From Sphingomonas sp. Leaf208 (GTDB lineage: Bacteria > Pseudomonadota > Alphaproteobacteria > Sphingomonadales > Sphingomonadaceae): a DNA stretch of 64,000 nucleotides. Location of the stretch: positions 72,611 through 136,610 of the forward strand of contig NZ_LMKH01000036.1 of the NCBI RefSeq assembly GCF_001421415.1. Direction: 5' to 3'. The notes under the pieces were generated by a model, which had not been told where the DNA came from, did no database searches, and saw only the letters and a list, made by a program, of their open reading frames with translations. Of the stretch, positions 50,592 to 59,826 are shown one piece after another; the first letter of the stretch is position 1; each line of letters starts with the position of its first letter. The translations under genes and the position numbers were made by a program.

Positions 50592-51383
50592 TCAGAACCA
50601 GCCGGTCCGACACCAGGGCGCGCGCTTGCCCCCACCATAACGTCGCGCGAGCCCGGTCCGTACCAGCGCCTCGCCGAGCGATTTCCCGTCACGCTCGACG
50701 ATGCGCAGTTTGCGGCCATAGCGATCGACGTCGCGCTTGATCGGGACCAGCGTGAAGGGGCCGGCGTTGAGCAGCGCCTGCATCTCGAGCGTGGCGGCCT
50801 TGCCGGCGCGGGCTTCGGACGCGCAACGGGGCGGATGGGTTTCGGGCGTGTCGATGTCGGCGATGCGGATCTTGGTGCCCGCCATCCAGAAGGTGTCGCC
50901 GTCGACCATGCAGTCGATCCGCTTGGCATGGCCGCATATCGTGAATCGCGCGGATACCGCCTTGCCGCCCGACAGCGCGGAGGCGGCGGCAGCGGCGGTC
51001 GACGCCGCACTCGCGACGCCTGCCGCGGTGGCCAGCGCCCCGGTGGTGGTGGAAGCGGCGGCGGCGGCAGCGTTTGCCGAGGACGACGCGTCCGCCGCGG
51101 CAGCGCCCGCGGCCTTGCTCCAGCCGCCCGGCACACGCAGATGACCGGCGGGCCAGGCGATGCCGAACCCGCTGGGCCATTCGACCTTCAAACCCGGCGG
51201 CACCAAAGCGGCCCAGTCGATCTGGCGGATCACCGGCACCATCAGCCCGAGCAGCACGCCGTAGAATACCAGGCGGAGTTGCAGCAGGACTCCGGGCGCC
51301 GGGCGTCGACCGGATCCACCGCGGCGCGTGGCGCCAGCGCGATCGCCACTCAGCAACCGCATGAAATCAAACACATACTCCAT
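50592..51383 (-). CDS. Membrane-anchored thermonuclease-family (SNase) protein with Ala-rich linker
   Basis: A 263-residue protein. An N-terminal cytoplasmic segment and one hydrophobic helix (LRLVFYGVLLGLMVPVI, about 37-53) are followed by a long Ala/Ser/Thr-rich linker (about 90-140) and a staphylococcal-nuclease-like domain from about residue 148 (MVDGDTFWMAGTKIRIADID, then TPETHPPRC, and VDRYGRKL). The Asp and Arg residues of the SNase active site appear present. Similar short SNase-domain proteins are common in alphaproteobacteria, usually without such a linker. The alternative start at 51362 (MRLLSG) cannot be excluded. Confidence 0.85.
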   Translation of the reverse strand: MEYVFDFMRLLSGDRAGATRRGGSGRRPAPGVLLQLRLVFYGVLLGLMVPVIRQIDWAALVPPGLKVEWPSGFGIAWPAGHLRVPGGWSKAAGAAAADASSSANAAAAAASTTTGALATAAGVASAASTAAAAASALSGGKAVSARFTICGHAKRIDCMVDGDTFWMAGTKIRIADIDTPETHPPRCASEARAGKAATLEMQALLNAGPFTLVPIKRDVDRYGRKLRIVERDGKSLGEALVRTGLARRYGGGKRAPWCRTGWF

Positions 51384-51892
51384 CGTCCCTCGCGCGTACG
51401 CGCGCGCGCGACGATGTCACCTCGCGGCGGCGAAGGTTGCGACGGGCGGAGTCGGAAATAAGGCGAACGCATCGTGAACATGGACAGGATGCGTGTCTCG
51501 GGTGCGACAGCCGATGCGCGTCGCGGCACCAGCGACGTGGCGGAGCAACCTCAGGGTGGCGTCCAGCATCCCGGGAACGCGCCGTGGGCCCGAGCGATGC
51601 TGCTGTCCTACATCGCCGAGCCGTGATCAGATGCGGCGTGAGCATGGCATCCATCCGCATCCGGACGACCGATTACGACGCTGTCGCGCGATGTGCACAA
51701 CCGCGCCAGCGTGTGAACTTTGTGCACTTCCGCGCAATCCGGGCATTGGCGACACTGCGGTGGCAAGCGTTCGAACCGCTCGATCTCGGCCCAAAAACCC
51801 AACGATTCCAGACGCACGAAAGGCGGGAAATGGCCCTAGCCACTCCCCGCCCCCGCTACGCGTCCAGCTTGAACCTCTTGCGAGGCAAAGGC
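51384..51892. other. 509-bp intergenic region without recognisable gene
   Basis: It lies between the nuclease start and the outer-membrane protein stop, both on the minus strand. It holds a CG-dinucleotide-rich inverted repeat at about 51382-51415 that overlaps the nuclease start codon. It also contains long open frames on the plus strand that are shadows of the neighbouring coding region. No palindromic mini-element or RNA gene was recognised. Confidence 0.4.
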
Positions 51893-52558
51893 TTAGAAGT
51901 GCGTGATGATACCGAGCATCGGACGGAAGCTCTGCGCGTCGCCGAAGGTGTTGACCTCGGCGCGGATGCGGAAGCCTGCGTTGCCGGTGATGCCCTTCAG
52001 GCCGATGTTCTGCGGACCGACTTCTGCGCCGATGCCGTAGGTGATCGCGCTGTAGTCACGACCGGTGTCTGCGACGACGTTCGAACGACCCGAGAAATGG
52101 TCGAAGTTGACCCACTGGTAGCCGACCTTGCCGTAGATCAAGCCGCTGTCGCCAGCGCGGAAACCGAAGCGGCCTGCTGCGCCGTATTCCCAATCGATGT
52201 TGCCATCGATGCCCTTGATCACGTTGCCTTCTGCGCCGACGAAGACCGGGCCGAGCGGCACGTTCACGCCGAGCACGCCCTGAACCAGCGAGCCCGATGG
52301 CTTGTAGCTGCGACGGGTCGAACCGTCAGCGTTGATCGCCTGCGGAATGCCGTGGCCGCGCTCGTTGTCGAACTGCTCCCAGCCGCCCATCACGCCGAAA
52401 TACGGCTCGATGCCGAATGCCTTCGAGCCGTCGGGCGCTGCTGCTTCGCCGGGCTGTGCGCTGTTGTCGACAGGTGCCGGTGCCGACATGTCCTGCGCGA
52501 AGGCGGGAACTGCGACCGTTGCGGCGGCGAGGGCGATTGCCAGGGAAAGCTTACGCAT
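51893..52558 (-). CDS. Outer-membrane beta-barrel protein (opacity/OmpA-barrel type)
   Basis: A 221-residue protein with a Sec signal (MRKLSLAIALAAATVAVPAF, cleavage after AFAQ). A Pro/Ala-rich stretch follows, then about eight amphipathic strands (GIEPYFGVMGGWEQF, GVNVPLGPVFVGAEG, GLIYGKVGYQWVNF), ending in aromatic LGIITHF. It is an eight-stranded barrel of the Omp25/opacity kind. The role is structural or unknown. The upstream region 52559-52855 is shared with the divergent small gene and contains a hairpin at about 52677-52714. Confidence 0.88.
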   Translation of the reverse strand: MRKLSLAIALAAATVAVPAFAQDMSAPAPVDNSAQPGEAAAPDGSKAFGIEPYFGVMGGWEQFDNERGHGIPQAINADGSTRRSYKPSGSLVQGVLGVNVPLGPVFVGAEGNVIKGIDGNIDWEYGAAGRFGFRAGDSGLIYGKVGYQWVNFDHFSGRSNVVADTGRDYSAITYGIGAEVGPQNIGLKGITGNAGFRIRAEVNTFGDAQSFRPMLGIITHF

Positions 52559-52855
52559 GAGTTTGACCTTATACCGTGTTGTTGCGTGGATCGCCGACTG
52601 CACGGTGCGTCGGTTCGGTCCAGGCAAGCCAAACCGGTCGGCGAGCACATGGTTGCACAAAAAACGTCACATTCAGGGAACTGTTCCGCTGTGTTGCGTT
52701 ACAGCAACGGTTCCTGTCATTTGGATGAACGAACCATGGCCGCTGCGGGGCGGACTAGGCAGGAATACAGCGGAAAAGCGGCAAAAAGCAGCCGCGGCTG
52801 GTGTTAACGCCGTCTGTTTACCCTCTGGTGACAACCAGTGTGCGATGCAGCATCG
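52559..52855. promoter_or_regulatory. Divergent promoter region of the outer-membrane protein and a small gene
   Basis: A 297-bp gap between divergent start codons. It has an inverted repeat (GGAAC at 52677 with GTTCC at 52710, enclosing GTTGC and GCAAC) that could be a regulator site or an mRNA hairpin. No clear -35/-10 pair could be fixed by eye. Confidence 0.35.
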
Positions 52856-53065
52856 ATGGGGTTTTCACGCCTGTTCCGCAGCCGCTGGGCGGCGCTCTTC
52901 TGGTCGGCGGGAATCGTGTGGACGGCCTATGACGTCGCCAGCGATGCACCGGAACCGGCCCCAACAAACGCGACTTCGGGTAACACGGTGGAGCAACCAA
53001 CTGACGCCGCCGGTGCTGCATTCAACGCAGACGATCTCGCGATCCTCGCGAACGCGGCCGGCTGA
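52856..53065 (+). CDS. Small hypothetical membrane-anchored protein
   Basis: A 69-residue protein that I do not recognise. It starts MGFSRLFRSRWAALFWSAGI with a hydrophobic helix (about residues 12-29) preceded by basic residues, and then has a Pro/Thr/Ala-rich, acidic tail. Similar short Arg-rich plus Trp-rich N-termini are frequent in sphingomonad hypothetical proteins, so it is probably real. It could begin six codons earlier at ATG 52838. Confidence 0.55.
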   Translation: MGFSRLFRSRWAALFWSAGIVWTAYDVASDAPEPAPTNATSGNTVEQPTDAAGAAFNADDLAILANAAG

Positions 53066-53101
53066 GGGCGACGCGCCTGTCAGAGGCGCGTCGCGAATAG
53101 T

Positions 53102-53446
53102 TCAGGGCTTCAGCGCGACGTCGTCGGCGTCCTTCAGGTCTTCGTCGTCGTCGATCGTGTCGTCGTCGAGTTCGTCCTGTACGTCGTCCTCGTCCATGTC
53201 GGCTTCGTCCATCGTCACCGACGAGTCCGTCTCGCCGACCTCTTCGGAGTCCATCTTGGTCTCGTCGATCGACTCATCGTCGGTGTCGTCTTCGCCGAGG
53301 TCGGGTTCGAGGTCGGTCAGGATGATGCCGTCGCTCGGCCCGTTGCGCGTGGCCTCGAGGATCTCGGCGCGCTGGCTCTCGTCATAACCCTCTTCGTCAT
53401 AACCGTCGTCGCCCGAACCGGCACTCGGCACCTGATGTCCGCCCAT
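53102..53446 (-). CDS. Small, extremely acidic hypothetical protein
   Basis: A 114-residue protein, unrecognised. About two fifths of the residues are Asp or Glu, with runs such as DEADMDEDDVQDELDDD. The N-terminal part GGHQVPSAGSGDDGYDEE is low-complexity. No signal peptide or membrane segment is seen. A disordered cation-binding or DNA-mimic-like role could be imagined, but nothing supports it directly. The ATG at 53446 has GGGAGTG upstream. A GTG two codons earlier is possible. Confidence 0.65.
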   Translation of the reverse strand: MGGHQVPSAGSGDDGYDEEGYDESQRAEILEATRNGPSDGIILTDLEPDLGEDDTDDESIDETKMDSEEVGETDSSVTMDEADMDEDDVQDELDDDTIDDDEDLKDADDVALKP

Positions 53447-53525
53447 GGTCACACTCCCTCGTTCCAGGACGCCCGCGTGATGCGGGCCTACCGGATGCGA
53501 ACGGTGGACGTGCGCGGTGGTTCCT

Positions 53526-54785
53526 TCAAGCGCGCACTGGCGCCGTCGACGCCGGCCGGAACAAGCGACCGCGCTCGGTCACCAGGATCGACAGCAACGC
53601 GGCGAGCCCGGCGAGCAGGAACCCACCGACCAGCGGCACGGTGGTGCCGTTGAACGCCTGGCCGATCAATGCGCCGAACACCGCGCCAATGGTCACGCTC
53701 AAGAACCCCTGCACGCTAGACGCGGTACCGGCGATCCGCCCCATATTCTCCATCGCCATCGCCGAGAAATTCGACGTCGCCAGCCCGAAACACCCAAGCG
53801 TCAAAGCCTGGAAGACCGCGAAGCTGACCAACGTCTCGAACCCGACCTCGATCGCAAACAGGTGGACGAGCGACACGAGGATCATCAGCGACAGCGCACC
53901 ATGGCTGATCAGTCGCGTCCCCAGCCGCATCACGATCCGCGAGTTGAGCAGGTTGCAGATCGCCATCGTCACCGACGTGGTGGCAAAGATCAGCGCGAGC
54001 AGCGACGGCTTGTGGAACACGTCCGCCATGATCTGCTGGATCGAATTGAGATAGCCGTACAGGGATCCGAGCAACGCGGTCGAGGCGAGCGTGTAGCCAA
54101 GCGAATTGCGGTCGCCGAGCGTCTGCCGCCAGTCGCTGAGGATCCGCCCCGGCGTGATCGGCAGGACATTCTCCGGCGCCAGCGTCTCGGGCATCCGCAG
54201 ATAGAACCAGATCAACACCCCCAGCGTCAGCACCGCAACCGTCCAGAAGATCGCGCGCCAGTCGCCGAACTGGAGCACCGCCCAGCCGAATGTCGGCGCC
54301 AATATCGGCACGATCATGAACACCATGAACGCGATCGACATGACCCGCGCCATCGCCCGCCCGTGATAACAGTCCCGCACCAGCGCGATCGTCGCGACAC
54401 GGGCCGCGGCGATCACCGCGCCGCCAAACGCGCGCGCGGCCAGCAACAAAGTGAAGCTTCCCGCGGTCGCGCAGGCAACGTTGGCGATGATGTAGAGCAT
54501 GAGCGACCAGAGCAGCACCGTCCGCCGCCCGAACCGATCCGCGAGCGGGCCGTGGACGAGCTGCGCGACGCCGAAACCGATCACGAACGCGGTCACGACG
54601 AACTGCCGCCCGTTCTCGGTCGCGACACCGAGCGAGTCGCCGATCGCCGGCAGCGCGGGCAGCATCGAGTCGATACCGAGCGCGGTCAGCGACATCAGCG
54701 AGGCGACGAGCGCGACGAACTCGACGAAGCCGATCGGCGCGCCGCGCATCGCTGGCGCGTCGGATTGGGGATCCTGGGTCTGCAT
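53526..54785 (-). CDS. Bcr/CflA-type multidrug efflux MFS transporter
   Basis: A 419-residue twelve-helix drug:H+ antiporter. The Bcr/CflA pattern is seen at the start (EFVALVASLMSLTALGIDSM, then LPALPAIGDSLG), in QLVHGPLADRFGRRTVLLWS (the MFS A motif), and in the antiporter motif region APTFGWAVLQFGDWR. The substrate is unknown. It stands alone. Confidence 0.92.
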   Translation of the reverse strand: MQTQDPQSDAPAMRGAPIGFVEFVALVASLMSLTALGIDSMLPALPAIGDSLGVATENGRQFVVTAFVIGFGVAQLVHGPLADRFGRRTVLLWSLMLYIIANVACATAGSFTLLLAARAFGGAVIAAARVATIALVRDCYHGRAMARVMSIAFMVFMIVPILAPTFGWAVLQFGDWRAIFWTVAVLTLGVLIWFYLRMPETLAPENVLPITPGRILSDWRQTLGDRNSLGYTLASTALLGSLYGYLNSIQQIMADVFHKPSLLALIFATTSVTMAICNLLNSRIVMRLGTRLISHGALSLMILVSLVHLFAIEVGFETLVSFAVFQALTLGCFGLATSNFSAMAMENMGRIAGTASSVQGFLSVTIGAVFGALIGQAFNGTTVPLVGGFLLAGLAALLSILVTERGRLFRPASTAPVRA

Positions 54786-54913
54786 GATGCGTGGCCCTGT
54801 ACCCGCTCGGGCGGTCGCGCGGAACCCGCTAACCGGCGCAGCTACACGACGATTGCGCAGTGCGCCGCCGATCCCTATCTGTATTGCCAGAACAACACAC
54901 TTCGGAGATGACC

Positions 54914-55426
54914 ATGATCCGCCCGTATTTGCTCGCCGCTGTCGGTCTCACCAGCGTGCTTGCCCTGTCCGCCTGCGATCGCTCGAACGAGGGCGCGTCG
55001 GTCTCGATCAACGCCGACGGCGGCAACGTCCTTGGCGCGATCAACGGCGAAACCGGCGAAATGAAGATCGACGTGCCCGGCTTCCAGGGCTCGGTGAAGC
55101 TGCCGAAGATCAAGATCGACACGGGCAATTTCGATCTCAATGGCGTGCGGCTGTATCCGGGGTCTTCGATCAAGAACCTGAATATCGTCGGTAACGAAAA
55201 CAACGGTAGTGATGCAGGCAGCGGCCTACGTGTTGCATTTACCAGCCCGGCGACTCCGCTAATCGTCCGTGACTGGTTCGCGCAGCGCTTGGGCAAGGTC
55301 GGCTACAAGGTGCACGGCGAAGGCGCGAATCTGATCGGCACGACCGACGAGGACAAACCCTTCCGCCTCGAACTCGCCCCAGATGGCGAGGACAAGGCGA
55401 CCGGCACGATCGTCATCAGCGGATAA
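54914..55426 (+). CDS. Putative lipoprotein of unknown function
   Basis: A 170-residue protein with a lipoprotein signal (lipobox LALSAC, Cys about residue 20). A Gly/Asp/Asn-rich repeat-like region (GASVSINADGGNVLGAINGE), a KIKIDTGNFDLNGVRLYPGS segment, and a C-terminal domain follow. No family was recognised with confidence. The ATG at 54914 was chosen because GGAGA lies eight bases before it; an ATG two codons earlier overlaps that sequence. Confidence 0.72.
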   Translation: MIRPYLLAAVGLTSVLALSACDRSNEGASVSINADGGNVLGAINGETGEMKIDVPGFQGSVKLPKIKIDTGNFDLNGVRLYPGSSIKNLNIVGNENNGSDAGSGLRVAFTSPATPLIVRDWFAQRLGKVGYKVHGEGANLIGTTDEDKPFRLELAPDGEDKATGTIVISG

Positions 55427-55432
55427 GTCTAC

Positions 55433-55458
55433 GATCCTCTCCCGCCAGGGGGAGGATC
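55433..55458. terminator. Short hairpin of the family D core sequence
   Basis: GATCCTC and GAGGATC with CCCGCCAGGG between give a 10-bp stem of the same sequence as the family D arm. It follows the lipoprotein stop by a few bases and may act as its terminator. Confidence 0.6.
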
Positions 55459-55556
55459 ATTACAGATTCCAAATCCAGACCAACCCTAACCCAAGCATTT
55501 GGCACGGCACCCCCAATCCCCTATATCGGGCGTCCCCCAATCCGGACACGCACCTC

Positions 55557-56513
55557 ATGCTCGACACCCCCGCCGCCCAGGTCCCGACGCTCAGCCTCGC
55601 CACGCAGGATACCGACCCCGACGGTTTCGCCGCCGCGTTCGGCGAATCGTTCGAGCGGTACGGCTTTGCGATCGTCGCCGACCACGGCATCCCCGCCGAC
55701 CTGATCGAGCGCGCCTGGGCCGAGACCAAGCTCCTGTTCGACCTCCCCGAGGACGAAAAGCGTGGCTACCACATCCCCGGCGGCGGCGGCGCGCGCGGCT
55801 ACACGCCGTTCAAGACCGAGATCGCCAAGGACGCCAAGGTCGTCGACCTCAAGGAATTCTGGCACGTCGGTCGCGAACTGCCGGAAGGTCATCGCTATGC
55901 GGACACGATGGCGCCGAACGTCTGGCCGACGCGGCCCGAGGGCTTCAAGCCGGTCTTCCTCGAACTCTTCGCCGCGTTCGACCGCGCCGGCGACAAGCTC
56001 CTGTCTGCGATCGCGCGCCATCTGAAGCTTAAGCCCGACTGGTTCGATCCGGCGGTGAAGGACGGCAACAGCATCCTCCGTTTGCTGCATTACCCGCCGA
56101 TCCCCGTCGATGCGGAAGGCGTCCGCGCCGGCGCGCATGAGGACATCAACCTCATCACGCTGCTGCTCGGTGCCGAGGAAGCCGGGCTCGAACTGCTCGA
56201 CCGCGCGAACGGCCGCTGGCTGTCGATCAAGCCGCCCGAGGGCGCGATGGTCGTCAACGTCGGCGACATGCTCCAGCGGCTGACCAACAACGTGCTGCCC
56301 TCGACCACGCACCGCGTCGTCAACCCGCCCCCCGAGCGCCGCGGTCACTCGCGCTATTCGATGCCGTTCTTCCTGCACCCCGCGCCAGACTTCCTGATCG
56401 AGACGCTGCCGGGCACGATCACGCCGGACAACGCGAACCGCTATCCGAACCCGATCACCGCGCATGATTACCTGTACGAGAGACTGGTCGAGATCGGGCT
56501 GATCAAGAAGTAG
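55557..56513 (+). CDS. Isopenicillin N synthase-family 2-oxoglutarate/Fe(II) dioxygenase
   Basis: A 318-residue double-stranded beta-helix oxygenase. The iron ligands are H194 and D196 in AGAHEDINLITLL and the distal His in LPSTTHRVV (about residue 254). The 2-oxoglutarate-binding Arg-Ser pair is in GHSRYSMPFF. The N-terminal DIOX_N region (GFAAAFGESFERYGFAIVAD) is also present. The substrate is unknown. Similar proteins are often mis-annotated by homology to plant gibberellin or flavonoid oxygenases. The ATG at 55557 was chosen because the earlier open frame is repeat-like. Confidence 0.9.
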   Translation: MLDTPAAQVPTLSLATQDTDPDGFAAAFGESFERYGFAIVADHGIPADLIERAWAETKLLFDLPEDEKRGYHIPGGGGARGYTPFKTEIAKDAKVVDLKEFWHVGRELPEGHRYADTMAPNVWPTRPEGFKPVFLELFAAFDRAGDKLLSAIARHLKLKPDWFDPAVKDGNSILRLLHYPPIPVDAEGVRAGAHEDINLITLLLGAEEAGLELLDRANGRWLSIKPPEGAMVVNVGDMLQRLTNNVLPSTTHRVVNPPPERRGHSRYSMPFFLHPAPDFLIETLPGTITPDNANRYPNPITAHDYLYERLVEIGLIKK

Positions 56514-56523
56514 GCGAGCTATC

Positions 56524-56649
56524 GATCCTCCCCCGCCAGGGGGAGGTGGCTGGCACTCGCCAGACGGAGGGGGAGGAAAGGTGTAACCGCTGTTGCATAT
56601 CCTCCCCCTCCGTCACCTTCGGTGCCACCTCCCCCTGGCGGGGGAGGAT
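56524..56649. repeat. Palindromic element, family D
   Basis: ATCCTCCCCCGCCAGGGGGA, then GGTGGCTGGCACTCG, pairs with TCCCCCTGGCGGGGGAGGAT. The total length is about 125 bp, and each end is itself a hairpin (CCTCCCCCGCCAGGGGGAGG). It begins ten bases after the dioxygenase stop. The 405-base gap 56514-56918 contains this element and family A copy 7. Confidence 0.9.
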
Positions 56650-56695
56650 TGTAATGACAGGCACGCTCCACAAACCCCAAACATGCCTTCCTTCC

Positions 56696-56799
56696 CCACC
56701 CCGGCGAAGGCCGGGGCCCAATTGGGGGACGGTGATAACGAAGCGCAGCGCGCCGTTACGACCACCTTTCCAATTGGGCCCCGGCCTCCGCCGGGGTGG
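56696..56799. repeat. Palindromic element, family A (copy 7)
   Basis: CCACCCCGGCGAAGGCCGGG pairs with CCCCGGCCTCCGCCGGGGTG. The core has GGTGATAACGAAGCGCAGCG and CGTTACGACC. It ends about 120 bp before the polA start. Confidence 0.92.
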
Positions 56800-56918
56800 T
56801 GCGTTTCTCGAGACCGCTAAAGCGAGGCAAACACCCCACCGCTTTTCTCCCCACCTGATACCCAACAAGCACGCATCGCCCATTGGTGCGCGCCCTCGCA
56901 TCCGCTAGACCGCGCGCG

Positions 56919-59693
56919 ATGCCCCATCTCTATCTCGTCGACGGCTCCGGCTATATCTTCCGCGCCTATCACCGGCTGCCGCCGCTCACCAACAAGCATG
57001 GCGAGCCGGTCGGCGCGGTGTATGGCTATACGACGATGCTGTGGAAGCTCGCAGACGAGGTCCACGCCGCCGACGGCCCGACCCACATGGCGGTCATCCT
57101 CGACAAGTCGTCGAAGACTTTCCGCAAAGATCTCTACGACAAGTACAAGGCGCAGCGTCCGCCGCCGCCCGAGGATCTCGTCCCCCAGTTCCCGATGATC
57201 CGCGACGCCACGCGTGCGTTCAGCCTTCCCTGCATCGAGACCGAGGGCCTCGAAGCCGACGACATCATCGCCTGCTATTCGAAGGCCGCACTCGCCCAAG
57301 GCTGGGAAGTCACGATCGTCAGTTCCGACAAGGATCTGATGCAGCTGATCGAGCCCGGACTCGACATGTACGACACGATGAACAACCGCCGGCTCGGCGC
57401 GGAGCATGTCGCGGAGAAATTCCACGGCGTCTCGCCCGCGCAGCTCGGCGACGTGCTCGCGCTGATGGGCGACAGCGTCGACAACGTCCCCGGCGTCCCC
57501 GGCGTCGGCCCCAAGACCGCGGCGAAGCTGATCCTCGAACACGGCGATCTCGAATCCGTGCTCGCCGCCGCCGACGGCATGAAGAAGGGCAAGCTCCGAG
57601 ACAATCTGATCGAGCATGCCGAGATGGCACGGCTGTCGAAGGTGCTCGTCACGCTCAAATGCGACGTCGCGCTGCCCGAGCCACTGGAGGATCTCGAACT
57701 CAAGGGCATCCCCGACGCCCCCCTGCGCGCGTTCCTCGAACATCACGGCTTCAAGTCGCTGATCGCCAAGCTTTCCGCGGTTGCCGAGGCCCCAGTCGAA
57801 GAGTCGACCGTCGTCGCGGACATGGACGACGACGAGCCCTGCAAGCACGATGACTATGAAACCGTCGTCGACGAAGCCGCACTCGATCGCTGGATCACGG
57901 TGGCGAAACATCAGGGCTGGATCGCCATCGACACCGAGACCACCGGCATCGACGCGACGCGCGCGGACCTGGTCGGGATCAGCATGGCGCTGCACCCGAA
58001 CCTCGCCTGCTACGTACCTATCGCGCATGGCGGCACCGATTTGCTCGCGGAAAACCCGGTCCAGCTCGATCGCGCGCTCGTGCTAGAGAAACTGAAGCCG
58101 TTGCTGGAGGACCCGAGCGTCCTGAAGATCGGCCACAACCTCAAATACGACATGATCGTCCTCGGCCGCGCCTATGCGTCGACCGGCGGCGTGCAGATCG
58201 CGCCATTCGACGACACGATCGTGATGAGCTTCGATCTCGACGCCGGGTTGCACGGCCACGGCATGGACGAACTCGCCGCCACGCACCTCTCGCACAGCTG
58301 CATCGCGTTCAAGGACGTCGTCGGCACCGGCAAGACGCAGCGGACCTTCAACGAAATCGACCTCAAGGCCGCCACGCGCTACGCCGCCGAGGATGCCGAC
58401 GTGACGCTCCGTCTCTGGCGCCGCTTCAAGCGCCGCCTGCCCGCGGAAGGCTCGACCCGCGTCTACGAGATGGTCGATCGCCCGCTCGTCCCCGTCATCG
58501 CGCAGATGGAGATGCACGGGATCAAGGTCGATGCCGCCAAACTGTCGAAGCTCTCGACCGAGTTCGCCGGCCAGATGGCGAGCCTCGAAACCGAAATCCA
58601 CGCGCTCGCGGGCGCGCCGTTCACGATCGGCAGCCCCAAGCAACTGGGCGACGTGCTGTTCGAGAAGATGGGCATCAAGGGCGGCCGCAAAGGCAAGTCC
58701 GGCGTCTATTCGACCGACGTCAACGAACTCGAGCGCATCGCCGCGGACAAGGATTCACCCGGCGCGGTGATCGCACGCAAAGTGCTTGACTGGCGCCAGT
58801 TGTCGAAGCTGAAATCGACCTACACCGACGCGTTGCAGGCGCAGATCAATCCGGCGACGGGTCGCGTCCACACGTCCTACTCGCTGACCGGTGCGCAGAC
58901 CGGCCGCCTGTCGTCGACCGATCCCAACCTCCAGAACATCCCCATCCGCACCGAGATCGGCCGCCAGATCCGCGACGCGTTCGTGGCCGAGCCCGGCAAC
59001 GTCATCCTCGCCGCCGATTACTCGCAGATCGAGCTACGGCTGGCCGCGCACATGGCCAACGTCCCCGCGCTGAAGGCAGCGTTCGCGAACGGCGACGACA
59101 TCCACTCGCTGACCGCGCAAGAACTGTTCGGCGAGGTCAACCGCGACACGCGCGGCCGGGCGAAGACGATCAACTTCGCGATCCTCTACGGCATCTCGCG
59201 CTGGGGACTGGCCGGCCGCCTCGACGTGACCGCGGACGAGGCGCAGGCGATGATCGACCGCTATTTCGATCGTTTCCCCGGCATCTCCAACTACATCGTC
59301 GAGACGACGGAGAGCGTCCGCGCGACCGGTTTTACGACCACGCTGTTCGGCCGCAAGACCCACTTCCCCCGCATCCGCTCGAAGATCCAGCACGAACGCC
59401 AGGGCGCCGAACGCGCCGCGATCAATGCGCCGATCCAGGGGACAAGCGCCGACATCATCAAGCGCGCAATGGTGCGGATGGGGCCGGCGTTGCTCGAAGC
59501 GGGGCTGCCGAACGTCCGCATGCTTCTCCAGGTCCACGACGAACTCGTGTTCGAACTGCCGGAAGGTGACGTGGACGCAGCTAAGCCCGTAATCGAACGC
59601 GTGATGGCGGCGGCGGCACAGCCTGCGGTAACGCTCGATGTGCCCCTCGGCATCGAGATCGGCACCGGCCTGAGCTGGGGCGCGGCGCATTGA
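56919..59693 (+). CDS. polA: DNA polymerase I
   Basis: A 924-residue repair and replication polymerase with all three domains. The 5'-3' exonuclease (residues 1-290) begins MPHLYLVDGSGYIFRAYH. The 3'-5' proofreading exonuclease (about 320-520) has D338 and E340 in IAIDTETTG, so it is expected to be active. The polymerase has motif A D700-YSQIELRL, motif B RAKTINFAILYG and motif C VHD874-ELVFE. The ATG at 56919 gives the standard N-terminus. The upstream region contains a family A and a family D palindrome. Confidence 0.97.
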   Translation: MPHLYLVDGSGYIFRAYHRLPPLTNKHGEPVGAVYGYTTMLWKLADEVHAADGPTHMAVILDKSSKTFRKDLYDKYKAQRPPPPEDLVPQFPMIRDATRAFSLPCIETEGLEADDIIACYSKAALAQGWEVTIVSSDKDLMQLIEPGLDMYDTMNNRRLGAEHVAEKFHGVSPAQLGDVLALMGDSVDNVPGVPGVGPKTAAKLILEHGDLESVLAAADGMKKGKLRDNLIEHAEMARLSKVLVTLKCDVALPEPLEDLELKGIPDAPLRAFLEHHGFKSLIAKLSAVAEAPVEESTVVADMDDDEPCKHDDYETVVDEAALDRWITVAKHQGWIAIDTETTGIDATRADLVGISMALHPNLACYVPIAHGGTDLLAENPVQLDRALVLEKLKPLLEDPSVLKIGHNLKYDMIVLGRAYASTGGVQIAPFDDTIVMSFDLDAGLHGHGMDELAATHLSHSCIAFKDVVGTGKTQRTFNEIDLKAATRYAAEDADVTLRLWRRFKRRLPAEGSTRVYEMVDRPLVPVIAQMEMHGIKVDAAKLSKLSTEFAGQMASLETEIHALAGAPFTIGSPKQLGDVLFEKMGIKGGRKGKSGVYSTDVNELERIAADKDSPGAVIARKVLDWRQLSKLKSTYTDALQAQINPATGRVHTSYSLTGAQTGRLSSTDPNLQNIPIRTEIGRQIRDAFVAEPGNVILAADYSQIELRLAAHMANVPALKAAFANGDDIHSLTAQELFGEVNRDTRGRAKTINFAILYGISRWGLAGRLDVTADEAQAMIDRYFDRFPGISNYIVETTESVRATGFTTTLFGRKTHFPRIRSKIQHERQGAERAAINAPIQGTSADIIKRAMVRMGPALLEAGLPNVRMLLQVHDELVFELPEGDVDAAKPVIERVMAAAAQPAVTLDVPLGIEIGTGLSWGAAH

Positions 59694-59715
59694 GCCAGTC
59701 GATGCCCGAAAACCT

Positions 59716-59823
59716 TCCCCCCTCCCTGGAAGGGAGGGGCCGGGGGTGGGTAGGCTCGAGGCAGGCGCAACCGAACCTCACGGGCGAACCCACCCCCTAC
59801 CCCTCCCTTTCAGGGAAGGGGGA
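59716..59823. repeat. Palindromic element, family C (copy 3), abutting the flippase start
   Basis: CCCCCTCCCTGGAAGGGAGG, then GGCCGGGGGTGGGTAGG, pairs with GAACCCACCCCCTACCCCTC, then CCTTTCAGGGAAGGGG. The right end GGGGGAAG is directly followed by AGTG, so it supplies the purine-rich sequence before the GTG start of the next gene. Confidence 0.9.
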
Positions 59824-59826
59824 AGA

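Noticed and set aside
51437..52807. 456-codon plus-strand frame over the outer-membrane protein gene
   Set aside because: Its second half is antisense to a barrel protein with signal peptide, and the first half lies in a region without codon structure or a good start.
53517..54911. 464-codon plus-strand frame opposite the efflux pump
   Set aside because: Its Arg/His/Gln/Glu-rich low-complexity composition is typical of the reverse complement of a membrane-protein gene.
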